NCBI GenBank assembly: GCA_003230915.1
Contig: QIHI01000012.1
Coordinates: forward strand, 1 to 34,534
DNA from: Kiritimatiellales bacterium
Lineage (GTDB): Bacteria; Verrucomicrobiota; Kiritimatiellia; Kiritimatiellales; Pontiellaceae
Direction of reading: 5' to 3'
DNA length: 34,534 nt
Shown here: positions 1 through 8,479 of the stretch, piece by piece
Layout of the letters: each line of letters opens with the position of its first letter
Position numbering within the stretch: position 1 is the stretch's first letter
Notes under the pieces: model-generated
Told to the model about the DNA's origin: nothing
Database searches by the model: none
Seen by the model: the letters and a program-made list of their open reading frames with translations, nothing else
Position numbers and translations under genes: made by a program

Positions 1-57
1 CGTACACGTAATAAATGCCGCGACCCACCACAGCACAGGGTTCCTACTTTTCTTCAT
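1..57 (-). CDS. Start of a secreted or membrane protein, cut by window edge
   Basis: The minus strand carries an ATG at 57-55 with a strong Shine-Dalgarno (GGGAGG, complement of 64-69) six bases upstream. The 19 visible codons read MKKSRNPVLWWVAAFITCT: two lysines, an arginine, then a hydrophobic run, as in a signal peptide or signal anchor. A cysteine near the end of the run could be a lipobox, but the sequence stops there. A second ATG lies directly upstream at 60-58 but is too close to the ribosome site. The gene starts 13 bases after the ferritin stop, so it is probably the third gene of the folD-ferritin transcript. Function cannot be judged from 19 residues. Confidence 0.55.
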   Translation of the reverse strand, partial: MKKSRNPVLWWVAAFITCT

Positions 58-70
58 CATCTTCCTCCCA

Positions 71-586
71 TTATTGTCCCGGAGCCAGCGGAGTCGGCGG
101 AACTCGCTGTGCAAGTTGCTGGTCAATCATCATCAAACCACCTTTATCATCGCCCACCATGTGTAGCGGCGCAAGAATATCGTTTACATTGGATTCTTCC
201 TCAACCTGCTCGGTCACATACCATTGAAGAAGAGCCTGAGTGGCATAATCTTGCTCATCGACCGCCTGGCCCATCAATTTATGGATGCAACGGGTCACGA
301 ACTGCTCGTGCTCCAAAGTCTGCTCAAAAATTTCGACCGGCGATCCATATTTTTGCGGCGGTTCAGTGATCTGCTTGAGGTGAACATCGCCGCCTTGACC
401 GAGGATGTAGTCATACAACTTAGTGACGTGCAGATTCTCTTCTTCGTACTGCTGGCGCATCCAGTTCGAGAAACCAGGAAGCCCGATCGTGTTACAATAA
501 GCTGACATCGCTAAATATAGGTATGCTGAATAAAATTCCTTATTCACCTGCTCATTCAAAGCTTCTAGCATTTTTTCTGAAATCAT
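71..586 (-). CDS. ftnA: Ferritin-like iron storage protein, FtnA type
   Basis: A 171-residue four-helix-bundle ferritin that would oxidise Fe(II) and store it as a mineral in a 24-subunit cytoplasmic shell. The ferroxidase residues known from E. coli FtnA are at the same positions here: E17, E50, H53, E94, Q127 and E130. No haem-binding methionine of the bacterioferritin type stands out, so this is the non-haem form. The last residues (PPTPLAPGQ) form a proline-rich tail. The start at 586 has AGGAG six bases upstream. The gene lies 23 bases after folD on the same strand, so the two are probably co-transcribed, although no functional link is obvious. Family assignment is firm; the symbol is by similarity. 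Confidence 0.93.
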   Translation of the reverse strand: MISEKMLEALNEQVNKEFYSAYLYLAMSAYCNTIGLPGFSNWMRQQYEEENLHVTKLYDYILGQGGDVHLKQITEPPQKYGSPVEIFEQTLEHEQFVTRCIHKLMGQAVDEQDYATQALLQWYVTEQVEEESNVNDILAPLHMVGDDKGGLMMIDQQLAQRVPPTPLAPGQ

Positions 587-609
587 GTCCGTCTCCTATT
601 TTATAATCA

Positions 610-1494
610 TTAAACCTTGTTCGCACGCCTAGCCGACTCCACCGTATTGAAGAGTAGCATCGTAATCGTCATTGGGCCAACCCCGCCGGGAACCGGAGTA
701 ATCATCGCGGCCTTTTCCTTCACCGCATCGAAATCAACATCGCCCACAAGACGATAGCCCCGCTCACGACTGGCATCTTCCACCCGATTCACGCCCACAT
801 CAATCACGACCACACCCTCTTTCACCATGTCGGCCGTAATCGTGTTTGGCCAACCAGATGCCGCAATAATGATATCAGCTTGGCGGGTAAAGTACCCCAC
901 ATCCTTCGTCCGGGTGTGGCAGAGCGTGACGGTGGCATTCGCCCCCTTCTTCTTCTGGAGCAACATGTTCGCCACCGGCTTGCCGACAATATTGCTACGA
1001 CCCACCACCACAACGTGCGCTCCGGATGTCTCCACGCCGCTACGCGAAAGTAACTGCACAATTCCATGTGGTGTACACGGCAGGAAGGTATCCTCGCCCA
1101 CCATCATTTTTCCAACGCTCATCGGGTGAAACCCATCCACGTCCTTATCTGGGTCGATAGCAAGTAGCACCGCCGCTTCGTCGATGTGCTTCGGAAGCGG
1201 GAGTTGCACCAGAATGCCGTTAATCTTTGGATCATGATTCATCTTGTCCACCAACGCCAGCAGTTCCTTCTGCGTCGTCTCGGTTGGCAGCCGGTTGTCG
1301 TCGGAAAAGATGCCCATATTTTCGCAGGCCCGCTCCTTAGCACTCACATACGACTGAGAAGCCGGATCCGCTCCCACCAGAATCACACCTAGCCCCGGAA
1401 TAATCCCTCGTTCCCTCAGCTCGGAAATCTCCTTCGTCAACTCCTCACGGATGTCTGCCGCGACCTGCTTCCCGTCAATAATCTTTGCACTCAT
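610..1494 (-). CDS. folD: Methylene-THF dehydrogenase / methenyl-THF cyclohydrolase FolD
   Basis: A bifunctional cytosolic enzyme of one-carbon metabolism. It oxidises 5,10-methylene-THF to methenyl-THF with NADP and hydrolyses that to 10-formyl-THF for purine and formyl-Met-tRNA synthesis. The 294 residues match the usual FolD length. Visible signatures are SYVSAKERAC (catalytic K53), GILVQLPLPKHI (Q97), DKDVDGFHP (D120), the nucleotide-binding VVVVGRSNIVGKP (161-173) and the C-terminal PVPGGVGPMT (268-276). AAGGG lies five bases before the ATG at 1494. Ferritin follows downstream on the same strand. All catalytic positions known for the family are present, so it should be active. Confidence 0.97.
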   Translation of the reverse strand: MSAKIIDGKQVAADIREELTKEISELRERGIIPGLGVILVGADPASQSYVSAKERACENMGIFSDDNRLPTETTQKELLALVDKMNHDPKINGILVQLPLPKHIDEAAVLLAIDPDKDVDGFHPMSVGKMMVGEDTFLPCTPHGIVQLLSRSGVETSGAHVVVVGRSNIVGKPVANMLLQKKKGANATVTLCHTRTKDVGYFTRQADIIIAASGWPNTITADMVKEGVVVIDVGVNRVEDASRERGYRLVGDVDFDAVKEKAAMITPVPGGVGPMTITMLLFNTVESARRANKV

Positions 1495-1764
1495 TCATTC
1501 CCTTCTGTCGTCGAAAGAACAGTTAATCAAAAAAATATGCCCAATAGCGGAACTTCGCACTCTCGGAATATTTTATTATTGGAGGAATCGGCGTGTGTTC
1601 AACGAAAACAGTCAGGTACGACCTTCGTATTTGCATTATTATTCACAGGTACTCTCTATTCATCCAAATAAAAGAAAAGGTATACTGCGTCTGGTCTCCC
1701 CGCAAACCCGTTTTCAATATTTCCAAGCGCAGAAAACGCCGCCACAACGAGTCTGGCGAGAAAA

Positions 1765-1841
1765 TGGTGCCCCGGAGAGGACTCGAACCTCCGACCCCCG
1801 GATTAGGAATCCGGTGCTCTGTCCAGCTGAGCTACCGGGGC
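1765..1841 (-). tRNA. tRNA-Arg (anticodon CCT)
   Basis: The minus strand folds as a complete cloverleaf. The acceptor stem GCCCCGG pairs with CCGGGGC. The D-arm contains AGCTCAGCTGGACAGAGC. The anticodon stem CCGGA/TCCGG encloses the loop TTCCTAA, giving anticodon CCT for AGG codons. The T-arm GGAGG/CCTCT has the loop TTCGAGT and one G-T pair. The discriminator base is A, and CCA is encoded at 1765-1767. The gene stands alone between folD and an eroded IS30-like fragment. Confidence 0.97.
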
Positions 1842-1944
1842 TTTTTAATTTTTTCCCTTTATTTATAGGTGTTTTAAGCTACTACGGTAGACCTTAAACC
1901 AAACTGTCCAAAACTGGAGAACAAAGAGTCTCACGCCAAAATGA

Positions 1945-2292
1945 TCCTTTTCTCCATCGAGCAAAACAAAGCAAAGGAGCATCGGCATTAGAGAAACTGA
2001 AGATATCAACCCAACACGGAAAGACAAGCCTTTGAATGGGGAAGAACGCATTCAGACCGAAACCTTTCAACGAGAAGGTCTCTCCACGGCTCAGGTCGGA
2101 AATCGTCTTGGCCATCCTGCCCGTACCATCGCACTGCGAGATCAGGCGTGAATGGTTCATTGCCGCTTCGCTGCCGGCGCGGTGCGCCGGCCTCACTACG
2201 TGTCTGGCACGGGGTACTATTCCTCTCAAAGTGAGCCTTTTAATGTACAGGTTACCTTCGCCATAGAAAGAGTTTGCGGGGAATACCGTTGA
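1945..2292 (+). pseudogene. Remnant of an IS30-like transposase (N-terminal HTH part)
   Basis: The frame starting at 2041 reads EERIQTETFQREGLSTAQVG followed by NRLGHPARTIA. This is the pattern of the N-terminal helix-turn-helix of IS30-family transposases (ERxQIExxxxEGLSxxxIAxxLGRxxxTIxREIxRG). Immediately after TIA the conserved REIRRG is spelled in the +1 frame around 2134-2151. The original frame resumes with MVHC at 2152 and stays open to the TGA at 2290. The simplest reading is one inserted base near 2135 and one lost from the GGA glycine codon near 2150. Open reading extends back to 1945 without an obvious start codon. The DDE catalytic part is absent and terminal inverted repeats were not seen. 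Everything else in the gap 1842-2329 is unassigned apart from a hairpin at 2173-2191. Confidence 0.6.
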
Positions 2293-2329
2293 AAGGTATT
2301 TTCGGTTGCACTTACCCTTGGAGATTCGC

Positions 2330-5300
2330 ATGAAACAAACCGCCCGCTTTATCCTGATTGCCACCTTTGTCCTTCTGATCATTCACCCTCTTTCAGCGAA
2401 AGAGTTTCTGAGCCTAACTCACCTTGTTAAACAGGCTGACGTCGCGACGACAGAGAAGTATCCCGACTCCGACGACGTGCTGCTCGATGATTTTATCCAG
2501 ACCGAATACCAAATCGACGGTACCTCGGAGACATGGAACGACACGGCAATTAAGATCCTCACTGAAAAAGGAAAACGCGATAACCGATCCCTAATGCTTA
2601 GTTTTAATATTTCCTACGGCACAAGCGCCTTCACCAAGGTACAGGTCATTAAGCCGGATGGCGCGGTCAACGAAATCGATATCGCCGCACAAAGTAAAGT
2701 GATGGTCGACCCCGGCCAGATGAACGCCAATATCTACAACCCTAACTCCAAGGTGCTGAGGCTCTCTGTGCCTGGACTAGAAATTGGCGACACGCTGCGC
2801 TACATCGCCCACAGCGTAAAAACCAAGACTGTTGTGCCGGATACGTGGAGCGACTATCAGGTTTTCGAGTACAGCAGTCCCATCGAACGGGCGACCTATC
2901 AGGTGATTGCCCCGAAGGCGCGGCCGCTCGTAAAGATCGCCCTCAAAGATGAAGTTCTCGGCACCGTCTCCTTCAACGAACTAGTCAGCGAGCAGGGCGA
3001 TCAAATGGTCTACACCTGGGAAGTGCGGGATGTGCCGCGCATGTTCGACGAACCCAACATGCCCACGCGCTACACGGTGGTTCAGCGCCTGCTCGTCAGC
3101 ACAATGAACGAATGGGAGGATCTCTCTAAGTGGTATTGGAAGCTATGTCTACCACGCCTCGATGTCACCACCCCTGAGATGGAGACTAAGGCTAATGAGT
3201 TAGTGGCGGGGTGCAGTAATACACTCGAAAAAATCGAAGCCGTTTTCAACTTTGTCTCGCAGGATATTCGCTATATGGGCATCACTACCGAAGAAGAAGC
3301 TCCGGGCTACGAACCGCACAACGTGGACATTACTTTCGACAACCGCTACGGAGTCTGCCGCGACAAGGCCGCCCTGCTCGTCGCCATGTTGCGTATCGTC
3401 AATATCGAATCCTTCCCCGTCATTATCATGGCCGGCCCGAAGAAGGACGAAGAGGTTCCGCAACCCTTCTTTAACCATGCCGTCACCGCCGCACTGGGTG
3501 ACGATGGAGAATATATATTGATGGACTCCACCGACGAAAATACTAGGGATATCTTTCCTTCATACCTTCAAAATATGAGCTACATCGTCGCCCGCCCAGA
3601 AGGCGAAACCCTTTTGACAACGCCCATCATCCCAGCAACCGATAACCTGTTGCAAATTGCCTCTAGGGGATCGCTCGATAAAACCGGAAGGTTCGAGGCC
3701 AGCAGCACGCTTGTATTCGAGGGCATCAACGACACCGTCTACCGAGGTTATTTTTCCAAGATTAAGCCCGAAGAACGCAAACGTTTTTTCGAGGGACATC
3801 TCAAAAAAACCATGCCCACCGCCAAACTTAAAACTCTCGAAATCCTACCCAAGGAGCTACGTGATACTACCCAACCCCTTATCATAAAACTAACCTACAC
3901 CGCCGAAAACCTACTCATCGAAGGCGCCGAAAATAAAATGCTAAGCCTGCCCCGGCTTGGAAGCTCCCTCGGTTATGCCAACTTTCTGATCGGCCAGACT
4001 GGTCTCGAAAAACGCAGATACCCGCTCTACACCCGCATGACCGCTGGCATTACCGAAACCCTCGTACTCGAAATTCCAACCGACCTTGGAACCATCAATA
4101 TTCCACGCTACCAACCCATCGATTCCGACGAACTAACTTGGCATATTTCCGTGGTTCAATCAGAAGGAAAACTCAGTGCCAGCAATACCTTCCTCATGAA
4201 CACCATCGAGTTCAGCCCCACGCAATACCTTGCGCTCAAGCAAAACCTCAAGGAGATCGAATATAACCTGCGCAAAAAGCTAATTTTCGATGCTCCAATC
4301 GCCGAAAGCGAGGCGGAGGCCGATGTACGGATTTTGGAAAAAACAAAAACCATCGTCCTGGACGACGCCAGCCACTGGACGGAAATCACTCGCACCAAGC
4401 TCGAGATCCTCACCTACTCCGGCACCAAGAAAAACTCTGAAATCAAAATCGGCTACAATCCCGCTTGGCAAATGATCGAACTGACTTCGGCCACCGTCAC
4501 CCAACCCGATGGCACCGTGAAAGAGATCCGCGCAGAAGAGATCAATGTAATGGATGCCGATTGGGTCGCCTCCGCACCGCGCTATCCCACCGAAAAACTC
4601 CTTGTTGCTAACCTACCCGGTGTGGAAGTCGGCAGCATCCTTGAATACGAGATCGTCTCCACCGTCAGCGGCAAGCCCTTCTTCTCCACCACCCAAACCT
4701 TTAACGGGCACGAACCCATCGCGCAAAAAACCTTTACATTCACCGCACCCGAATCGCTTGAACTAAACATTCTTAACACCGGCATCGACGAAACCCAAAC
4801 CACCAACAACGGCACCATTAGCTACACATGGACTGCTAAAAACCAGCCGCCCGTAAAAAAGGAGGAAAACCTCCCCCCATGGTGGATCTTCAATCCCGCT
4901 GTGTTCGTCTCCTCCAGCGACTGGGAGACCTACGGGAACAAAGTACACAGAACCCTACTGTCCGCAACCGACGGCCAACCCAAGACCATTGCTCTGGCAG
5001 AGCAACTGGTCCGTGACATCAAAGGCGACAAGGAAAAAGTCATCATCCTACGCAACTGGATTGCTGAAAACCTACGGCTCGCCGGCCCCACCCTGCCCCG
5101 CCTTCCCCTCTCCGCCATCACTCCCGCCGACCAAACACTGACCGACCGTTACGGAAACAACCCTGATCGCATGGTTGTGCTCCACACGCTACTTAAATCT
5201 GCTGGATTCAATCCGAAATTTATCCTGACCGGTTCCCTTTCACTGATCCCCGAGGCTGCTGAACCCCTGCTCGCTATTCCATCGCGCAAGGCCTTTAGCA

Positions 5301-6091
5301 TCGTACTCGTTCAAGTGGAAATCGATGGCGAAATGCTCTATCTCGACGGCGCATCGCAATATGCCAAACTCGGAACATCGGCCTACCACCACCGTCCAAT
5401 GCTTGATCTTTCCAATGGCGAACTCGGAACCATCGAGGTCAAAGCAGAGAAGGGCAACCGCAAGCACGCCATATTTGAGATGTCCGTTGCCGCCAATGGC
5501 GAAGTCGGCCTGACCGAAAGCATCACCGTCCAAGGAACGGCCTTCGAGGTCTTCCACAAAACCTACGGCGAAATCACTCCCGAAAAACGGAGACGACACT
5601 ATCTCGAACTTGTTTCCGCCATCTCTCAGTCGGCCACCGCAACATCGGAGCTGACCACCGATTACGATCGCTATCCTGGAAGGCTCGAATTCTCCGTCTC
5701 CACCGACCGCTACGCCGTGATTGATGGAGACTATCTCTATTTCACCGTCCCGGGGAGCCTCGGCAAGTTGTTACAATACCGCTCTAACGAACGTACCCTA
5801 CCCCTCGTCTGGAACAAACACGTCGATACCGTTGTGGAGACCTCCATTACCCTGCCCGAAGGCTACGAACCCGTCATCCTGCCACGTAGCTTCTCCTGGC
5901 AGGCTCCCAACGGTGCGGGACGGGTTGAAGTGGCTGTTGAGTACAGCTCACGCGCCAACGCCATCCGTATCGTACGTATGGCCACCCTTAAACCCGCACT
6001 CATCCCCGCCGCCGATTTCCCGGATATTTTAGAAGCCGGTCGTCGACTCGCCCATCCCAACATGCAGACCATCCTGCTGAAAAAGAAATAG
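2330..6091 (+). CDS. Exported double DUF3857-transglutaminase protein
   Basis: A 1253-residue protein with a signal peptide at about 1-23 (MKQTARF then a hydrophobic run ending LSA). Two copies of a DUF3857 beta domain plus transglutaminase-like fold follow, at about 45-400 and 650-1010, and then a long beta-rich tail. The first fold has an intact papain-like triad: C343 (GVCRDKAALL), H383 (FFNHAV) and D399 (LMDST). In the second copy the cysteine site is N944 (RYGNNPDR) and the histidine site aligns with S990; D1006 remains. Only the first copy should be catalytic. Such proteins are thought to act on peptide or protein substrates in the envelope; the substrate is unknown. I chose the ATG at 2330 because GGAG lies six bases upstream and it puts the signal peptide at the N-terminus. 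A TTG at 2306 is the alternative. Confidence 0.85.
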   Translation: MKQTARFILIATFVLLIIHPLSAKEFLSLTHLVKQADVATTEKYPDSDDVLLDDFIQTEYQIDGTSETWNDTAIKILTEKGKRDNRSLMLSFNISYGTSAFTKVQVIKPDGAVNEIDIAAQSKVMVDPGQMNANIYNPNSKVLRLSVPGLEIGDTLRYIAHSVKTKTVVPDTWSDYQVFEYSSPIERATYQVIAPKARPLVKIALKDEVLGTVSFNELVSEQGDQMVYTWEVRDVPRMFDEPNMPTRYTVVQRLLVSTMNEWEDLSKWYWKLCLPRLDVTTPEMETKANELVAGCSNTLEKIEAVFNFVSQDIRYMGITTEEEAPGYEPHNVDITFDNRYGVCRDKAALLVAMLRIVNIESFPVIIMAGPKKDEEVPQPFFNHAVTAALGDDGEYILMDSTDENTRDIFPSYLQNMSYIVARPEGETLLTTPIIPATDNLLQIASRGSLDKTGRFEASSTLVFEGINDTVYRGYFSKIKPEERKRFFEGHLKKTMPTAKLKTLEILPKELRDTTQPLIIKLTYTAENLLIEGAENKMLSLPRLGSSLGYANFLIGQTGLEKRRYPLYTRMTAGITETLVLEIPTDLGTINIPRYQPIDSDELTWHISVVQSEGKLSASNTFLMNTIEFSPTQYLALKQNLKEIEYNLRKKLIFDAPIAESEAEADVRILEKTKTIVLDDASHWTEITRTKLEILTYSGTKKNSEIKIGYNPAWQMIELTSATVTQPDGTVKEIRAEEINVMDADWVASAPRYPTEKLLVANLPGVEVGSILEYEIVSTVSGKPFFSTTQTFNGHEPIAQKTFTFTAPESLELNILNTGIDETQTTNNGTISYTWTAKNQPPVKKEENLPPWWIFNPAVFVSSSDWETYGNKVHRTLLSATDGQPKTIALAEQLVRDIKGDKEKVIILRNWIAENLRLAGPTLPRLPLSAITPADQTLTDRYGNNPDRMVVLHTLLKSAGFNPKFILTGSLSLIPEAAEPLLAIPSRKAFSIVLVQVEIDGEMLYLDGASQYAKLGTSAYHHRPMLDLSNGELGTIEVKAEKGNRKHAIFEMSVAANGEVGLTESITVQGTAFEVFHKTYGEITPEKRRRHYLELVSAISQSATATSELTTDYDRYPGRLEFSVSTDRYAVIDGDYLYFTVPGSLGKLLQYRSNERTLPLVWNKHVDTVVETSITLPEGYEPVILPRSFSWQAPNGAGRVEVAVEYSSRANAIRIVRMATLKPALIPAADFPDILEAGRRLAHPNMQTILLKKK

Positions 6092-6094
6092 TCG

Positions 6095-6775
6095 ATGAAA
6101 CTACACTGGCTCCAGCACGTTCCATTTGAAGGACTCGGCATCATAGAAGACTGGGCAAAAGCCCAGCACATGGAAATTTCCTGTACGCGCCTTTTTGCTG
6201 GCGAATTACCTCCAACCCTTGAAAGTTTCGACTGGTTGGTGATTATGGGCGGCCCGATGGGGATCTACGAACACGACGAACATCCGTGGCTTGTCGCAGA
6301 AAAGAAATGTATCAAAGCAACCCTCGCTGCCGGTAAAACCGTACTCGGTATCTGCCTCGGAGCTCAACTTATCGCCGATGCCCTTGGCGCAAAGGTTTAT
6401 CCCAGCTCGCAGAAGGAGATCGGCTGGTTTCCGATCCAAGGCATACATCCTTTGCTTCCTAAAATGCTCACCGCCTTTCACTGGCATGGAGATACCTTCG
6501 AGATTCCGCAAGGAGCCACCCGCCTTGCCTCCAGCGCGGCCTACAAAAATCAGGGGTTTGTCTATAACGACCGTGTCGTTGCTCTTCAATTTCATCTTGA
6601 AACCACCCCCGCAAGCATGGAGGCACTGATTGAAAACTGCGGGAATGAACTCATCAACGCCCCCTCTATCCAAACAGCCCGTGAAATACGTACTGCGCCT
6701 CAGTTTGAGGAAATCAATGCCGCGATGATGGGGTTGCTTGATCAGTTGAGCGCCACACCGCAGTACTTGCAGTAG
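6095..6775 (+). CDS. Class I glutamine amidotransferase, GMP-synthase-like
   Basis: A 226-residue stand-alone class I GATase domain. The nucleophile is C87 in GICLGAQ, and the partners H167 and E169 lie in QFHLET. The oxyanion-region motif MGGPMG is at 51-56. Stand-alone proteins of this type hydrolyse glutamine or gamma-glutamyl amides and are often annotated 'GMP synthase-like', but no synthetase partner is encoded here, so the substrate is unknown. The gene starts three bases after the stop of the large transglutaminase protein, so the two are probably translated from one message. Its last 34 bases overlap the end of the convergent K+ channel gene. Family assignment is firm; role is open. 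Confidence 0.9.
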   Translation: MKLHWLQHVPFEGLGIIEDWAKAQHMEISCTRLFAGELPPTLESFDWLVIMGGPMGIYEHDEHPWLVAEKKCIKATLAAGKTVLGICLGAQLIADALGAKVYPSSQKEIGWFPIQGIHPLLPKMLTAFHWHGDTFEIPQGATRLASSAAYKNQGFVYNDRVVALQFHLETTPASMEALIENCGNELINAPSIQTAREIRTAPQFEEINAAMMGLLDQLSATPQYLQ

Positions 6776-7551
6776 GCGGCGTCGGTATCATGCTCAGCGT
6801 GTCCGCAAGCCGTACACGGGTGACCCTTTTTTTGGCGGGCGATCGAGAGGCCGATTTCTGCGGTGATGATGCCGGCGGGTACCGCAATGATGCTGTAGCC
6901 AATGATCATGATACAGGCGGCCAGCGCCTGCCCCATTGGAGTTTGCGGTGAAATATCGCCATAGCCGACCGTGGTCAATGTGACGATCGCCCAGTAGACC
7001 GAACGCGGAATGCTAGTAAAGCCATTGGCCTCCCCTTCGATCACATACATGACCGAACCGAGAATGACTACGATGCTCATAACCGCTACGACAAAAATAC
7101 CGATTTTTCGGCGACTGGAGACGAGTGCATTCATTAATAAATTTGCTTCACCGACATACTGCGCCATCTTGAGTACGCGGAAGATACGTAACATTCGTAG
7201 CACCTTGATAACGTCGAGGAAGCGGGTACTTGGAACCAGCAGACCGATATAGAACGGCAACACGGCCAACAGATCAACCACACCGAAAAAGCTGCGAGCG
7301 TAGCGAGTCGGTTTTTCGGCGCAATAAAGGCGCAGAATGTACTCCATCGTAAATAACACCGTGAACACCGTATTCAACAGAAAGAGTAGTCTCCCGTATT
7401 CAGTTCGAATGGAGTGCACACTGTTGAGCATGGTCAGAACAACGCTGACCATGATGGCAATAAACAGCAGCACATCGAAACACTTACCCGCAGGGGTGTC
7501 GGCCTCGAAGATGATGGAGTAAAGTTGCTCTTTTAGATTTTTCTTACTCAT
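6742..7551 (-). CDS. Voltage-gated potassium channel with zinc-ribbon tail
   Basis: A 269-residue six-helix channel subunit of the inner membrane. A voltage-sensor domain (S1-S4) occupies about 25-135, with an arginine-rich S4 at 110-130 (VLRMLRIFRVLK). The pore loop has the selectivity filter TVGYGD at 194-199, followed by the S6 helix. After the pore the protein ends in four paired cysteines, C246-C249 and C261-C264, spaced as in a zinc ribbon. That is an unusual cytoplasmic tail for a Kv-like bacterial channel. Its start overlaps the end of the upstream GHMP kinase gene by eight bases, making it the last gene of the mevalonate operon. It converges on the amidotransferase gene with a 34-base overlap and no visible terminator. 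Confidence 0.93.
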   Translation of the reverse strand: MSKKNLKEQLYSIIFEADTPAGKCFDVLLFIAIMVSVVLTMLNSVHSIRTEYGRLLFLLNTVFTVLFTMEYILRLYCAEKPTRYARSFFGVVDLLAVLPFYIGLLVPSTRFLDVIKVLRMLRIFRVLKMAQYVGEANLLMNALVSSRRKIGIFVVAVMSIVVILGSVMYVIEGEANGFTSIPRSVYWAIVTLTTVGYGDISPQTPMGQALAACIMIIGYSIIAVPAGIITAEIGLSIARQKKGHPCTACGHAEHDTDAAYCKYCGVALN

Positions 7552-8476
7552 GGCACTCGCGTCCTAGCGGAGTTATTTCCAAATGATGAACGGGATAGTC
7601 CAACTCCGTCAAGTCGGCATAGCCGATTCCGACCGCACAGTCTCCCAACCCCGAACCCGAGATTTTAGCCCCGAAAATTCCTGGGGCAACTTGCAGCGCC
7701 GACACGATCTCTTGTAGCTCTGGAGTATTCACTCCCATTTCATCCATCAGCTGCTGGTTATGGTTGAGGCATTCTCCAAAATTTGAAAAATCGGCCTTCC
7801 GCAGGCTCGATACCGCTTCACCAACACTCGTATCGATCTCGGAGTAGATGCGGTCATATTTTTCAGGTGCTTCCGCACAGAGCTGATCCACCTTGCGGAT
7901 CACCTCCGGCGTCGGGGTTTTATAGCCGCAGTAGACCGCAGTGAGTGGAACGGTAATTTCCACAGGATGGAACTCGGGTATCATGGAATAATCAACGCAA
8001 CCGCCAAAAATGCTGGCGGACAGATCCGCGCCTGACCCTCTGCCCTGCACCGCATGCACGGTTTCGAGGGATTGGAAAAAGAGTTCTTTGTGTTCTGGGA
8101 CTTTGCCCTTGATCCATTGCATGAGCGCGGTGTGCATGGCAACGGTTACTGCGGCGGAAGAGCCAAAACCAATGTCGGCCGAAAACTCTGACTCGATCAT
8201 TAGCCGAAAGCCAGATGGAAGCTGCTCGCGATGTTGCTTGATGGCCTGCAACACAAATTTGAGCGAGGGGTGCTCTACCAGATCGGCAAGTGGACTTTGG
8301 TAGTTGCCCAAGTCGGAACGAATTTCCACCGAATCGTTCCCGGTGGGTAGAAGATGGACGGTAATGCGCCGATTGATTGCGCAAACGAGCGAGTGCTTCC
8401 CACGGAGTACGGCGTGTTCGCCAAGCAGCATCAGGCTCCCCGGCGCGGAGGTGGTGATAGATGCGTTGGAAGCCAT
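7544..8476 (-). CDS. GHMP kinase, mevalonate-kinase-like; possibly phosphomevalonate kinase
   Basis: A 310-residue GHMP-superfamily kinase. Motif 1 is APGSLMLLGEHAVLRG (11-26), motif 2 is GFGSSAAV (103-110) and motif 3 is ISGSGLGDC (272-280). D151 in GRGSGADLSAS is the likely catalytic aspartate. Motif 1 has serine at residue 14 where mevalonate kinases have lysine (APGKL). The gene begins three bases after a second GHMP kinase with a more canonical mevalonate kinase sequence. Context therefore suggests a different step for this one, such as phosphomevalonate kinase, although its C-terminal half still resembles mevalonate kinases. A decarboxylase role is unlikely because the AP.N.ALIKYWGK motif is absent. 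The exact substrate cannot be settled from sequence. Confidence 0.8.
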   Translation of the reverse strand: MASNASITTSAPGSLMLLGEHAVLRGKHSLVCAINRRITVHLLPTGNDSVEIRSDLGNYQSPLADLVEHPSLKFVLQAIKQHREQLPSGFRLMIESEFSADIGFGSSAAVTVAMHTALMQWIKGKVPEHKELFFQSLETVHAVQGRGSGADLSASIFGGCVDYSMIPEFHPVEITVPLTAVYCGYKTPTPEVIRKVDQLCAEAPEKYDRIYSEIDTSVGEAVSSLRKADFSNFGECLNHNQQLMDEMGVNTPELQEIVSALQVAPGIFGAKISGSGLGDCAVGIGYADLTELDYPVHHLEITPLGRECHE

Positions 8477-8479
8477 GGG

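Noticed and set aside
1765-1841. tRNA-Arg as an integration site
   Set aside because: No integrase gene is present and I noticed no second copy of its 3' end; the nearby IS30-like fragment does not target tRNA ends.
2173-2191. Perfect GCCGGCGC/GCGCCGGC hairpin as a terminator
   Set aside because: No T-run on either side, and it lies inside the transposase remnant; kept only as a note.
1894-2382. 162-codon minus-strand frame
   Set aside because: It runs antisense through the IS30-like remnant and the start of the exported protein; no ribosome site or family pattern.
7544-8476. Diphosphomevalonate decarboxylase
   Set aside because: It has GEHAVLRG and a GSGAD kinase-type motif, not the decarboxylase N-terminal signature.
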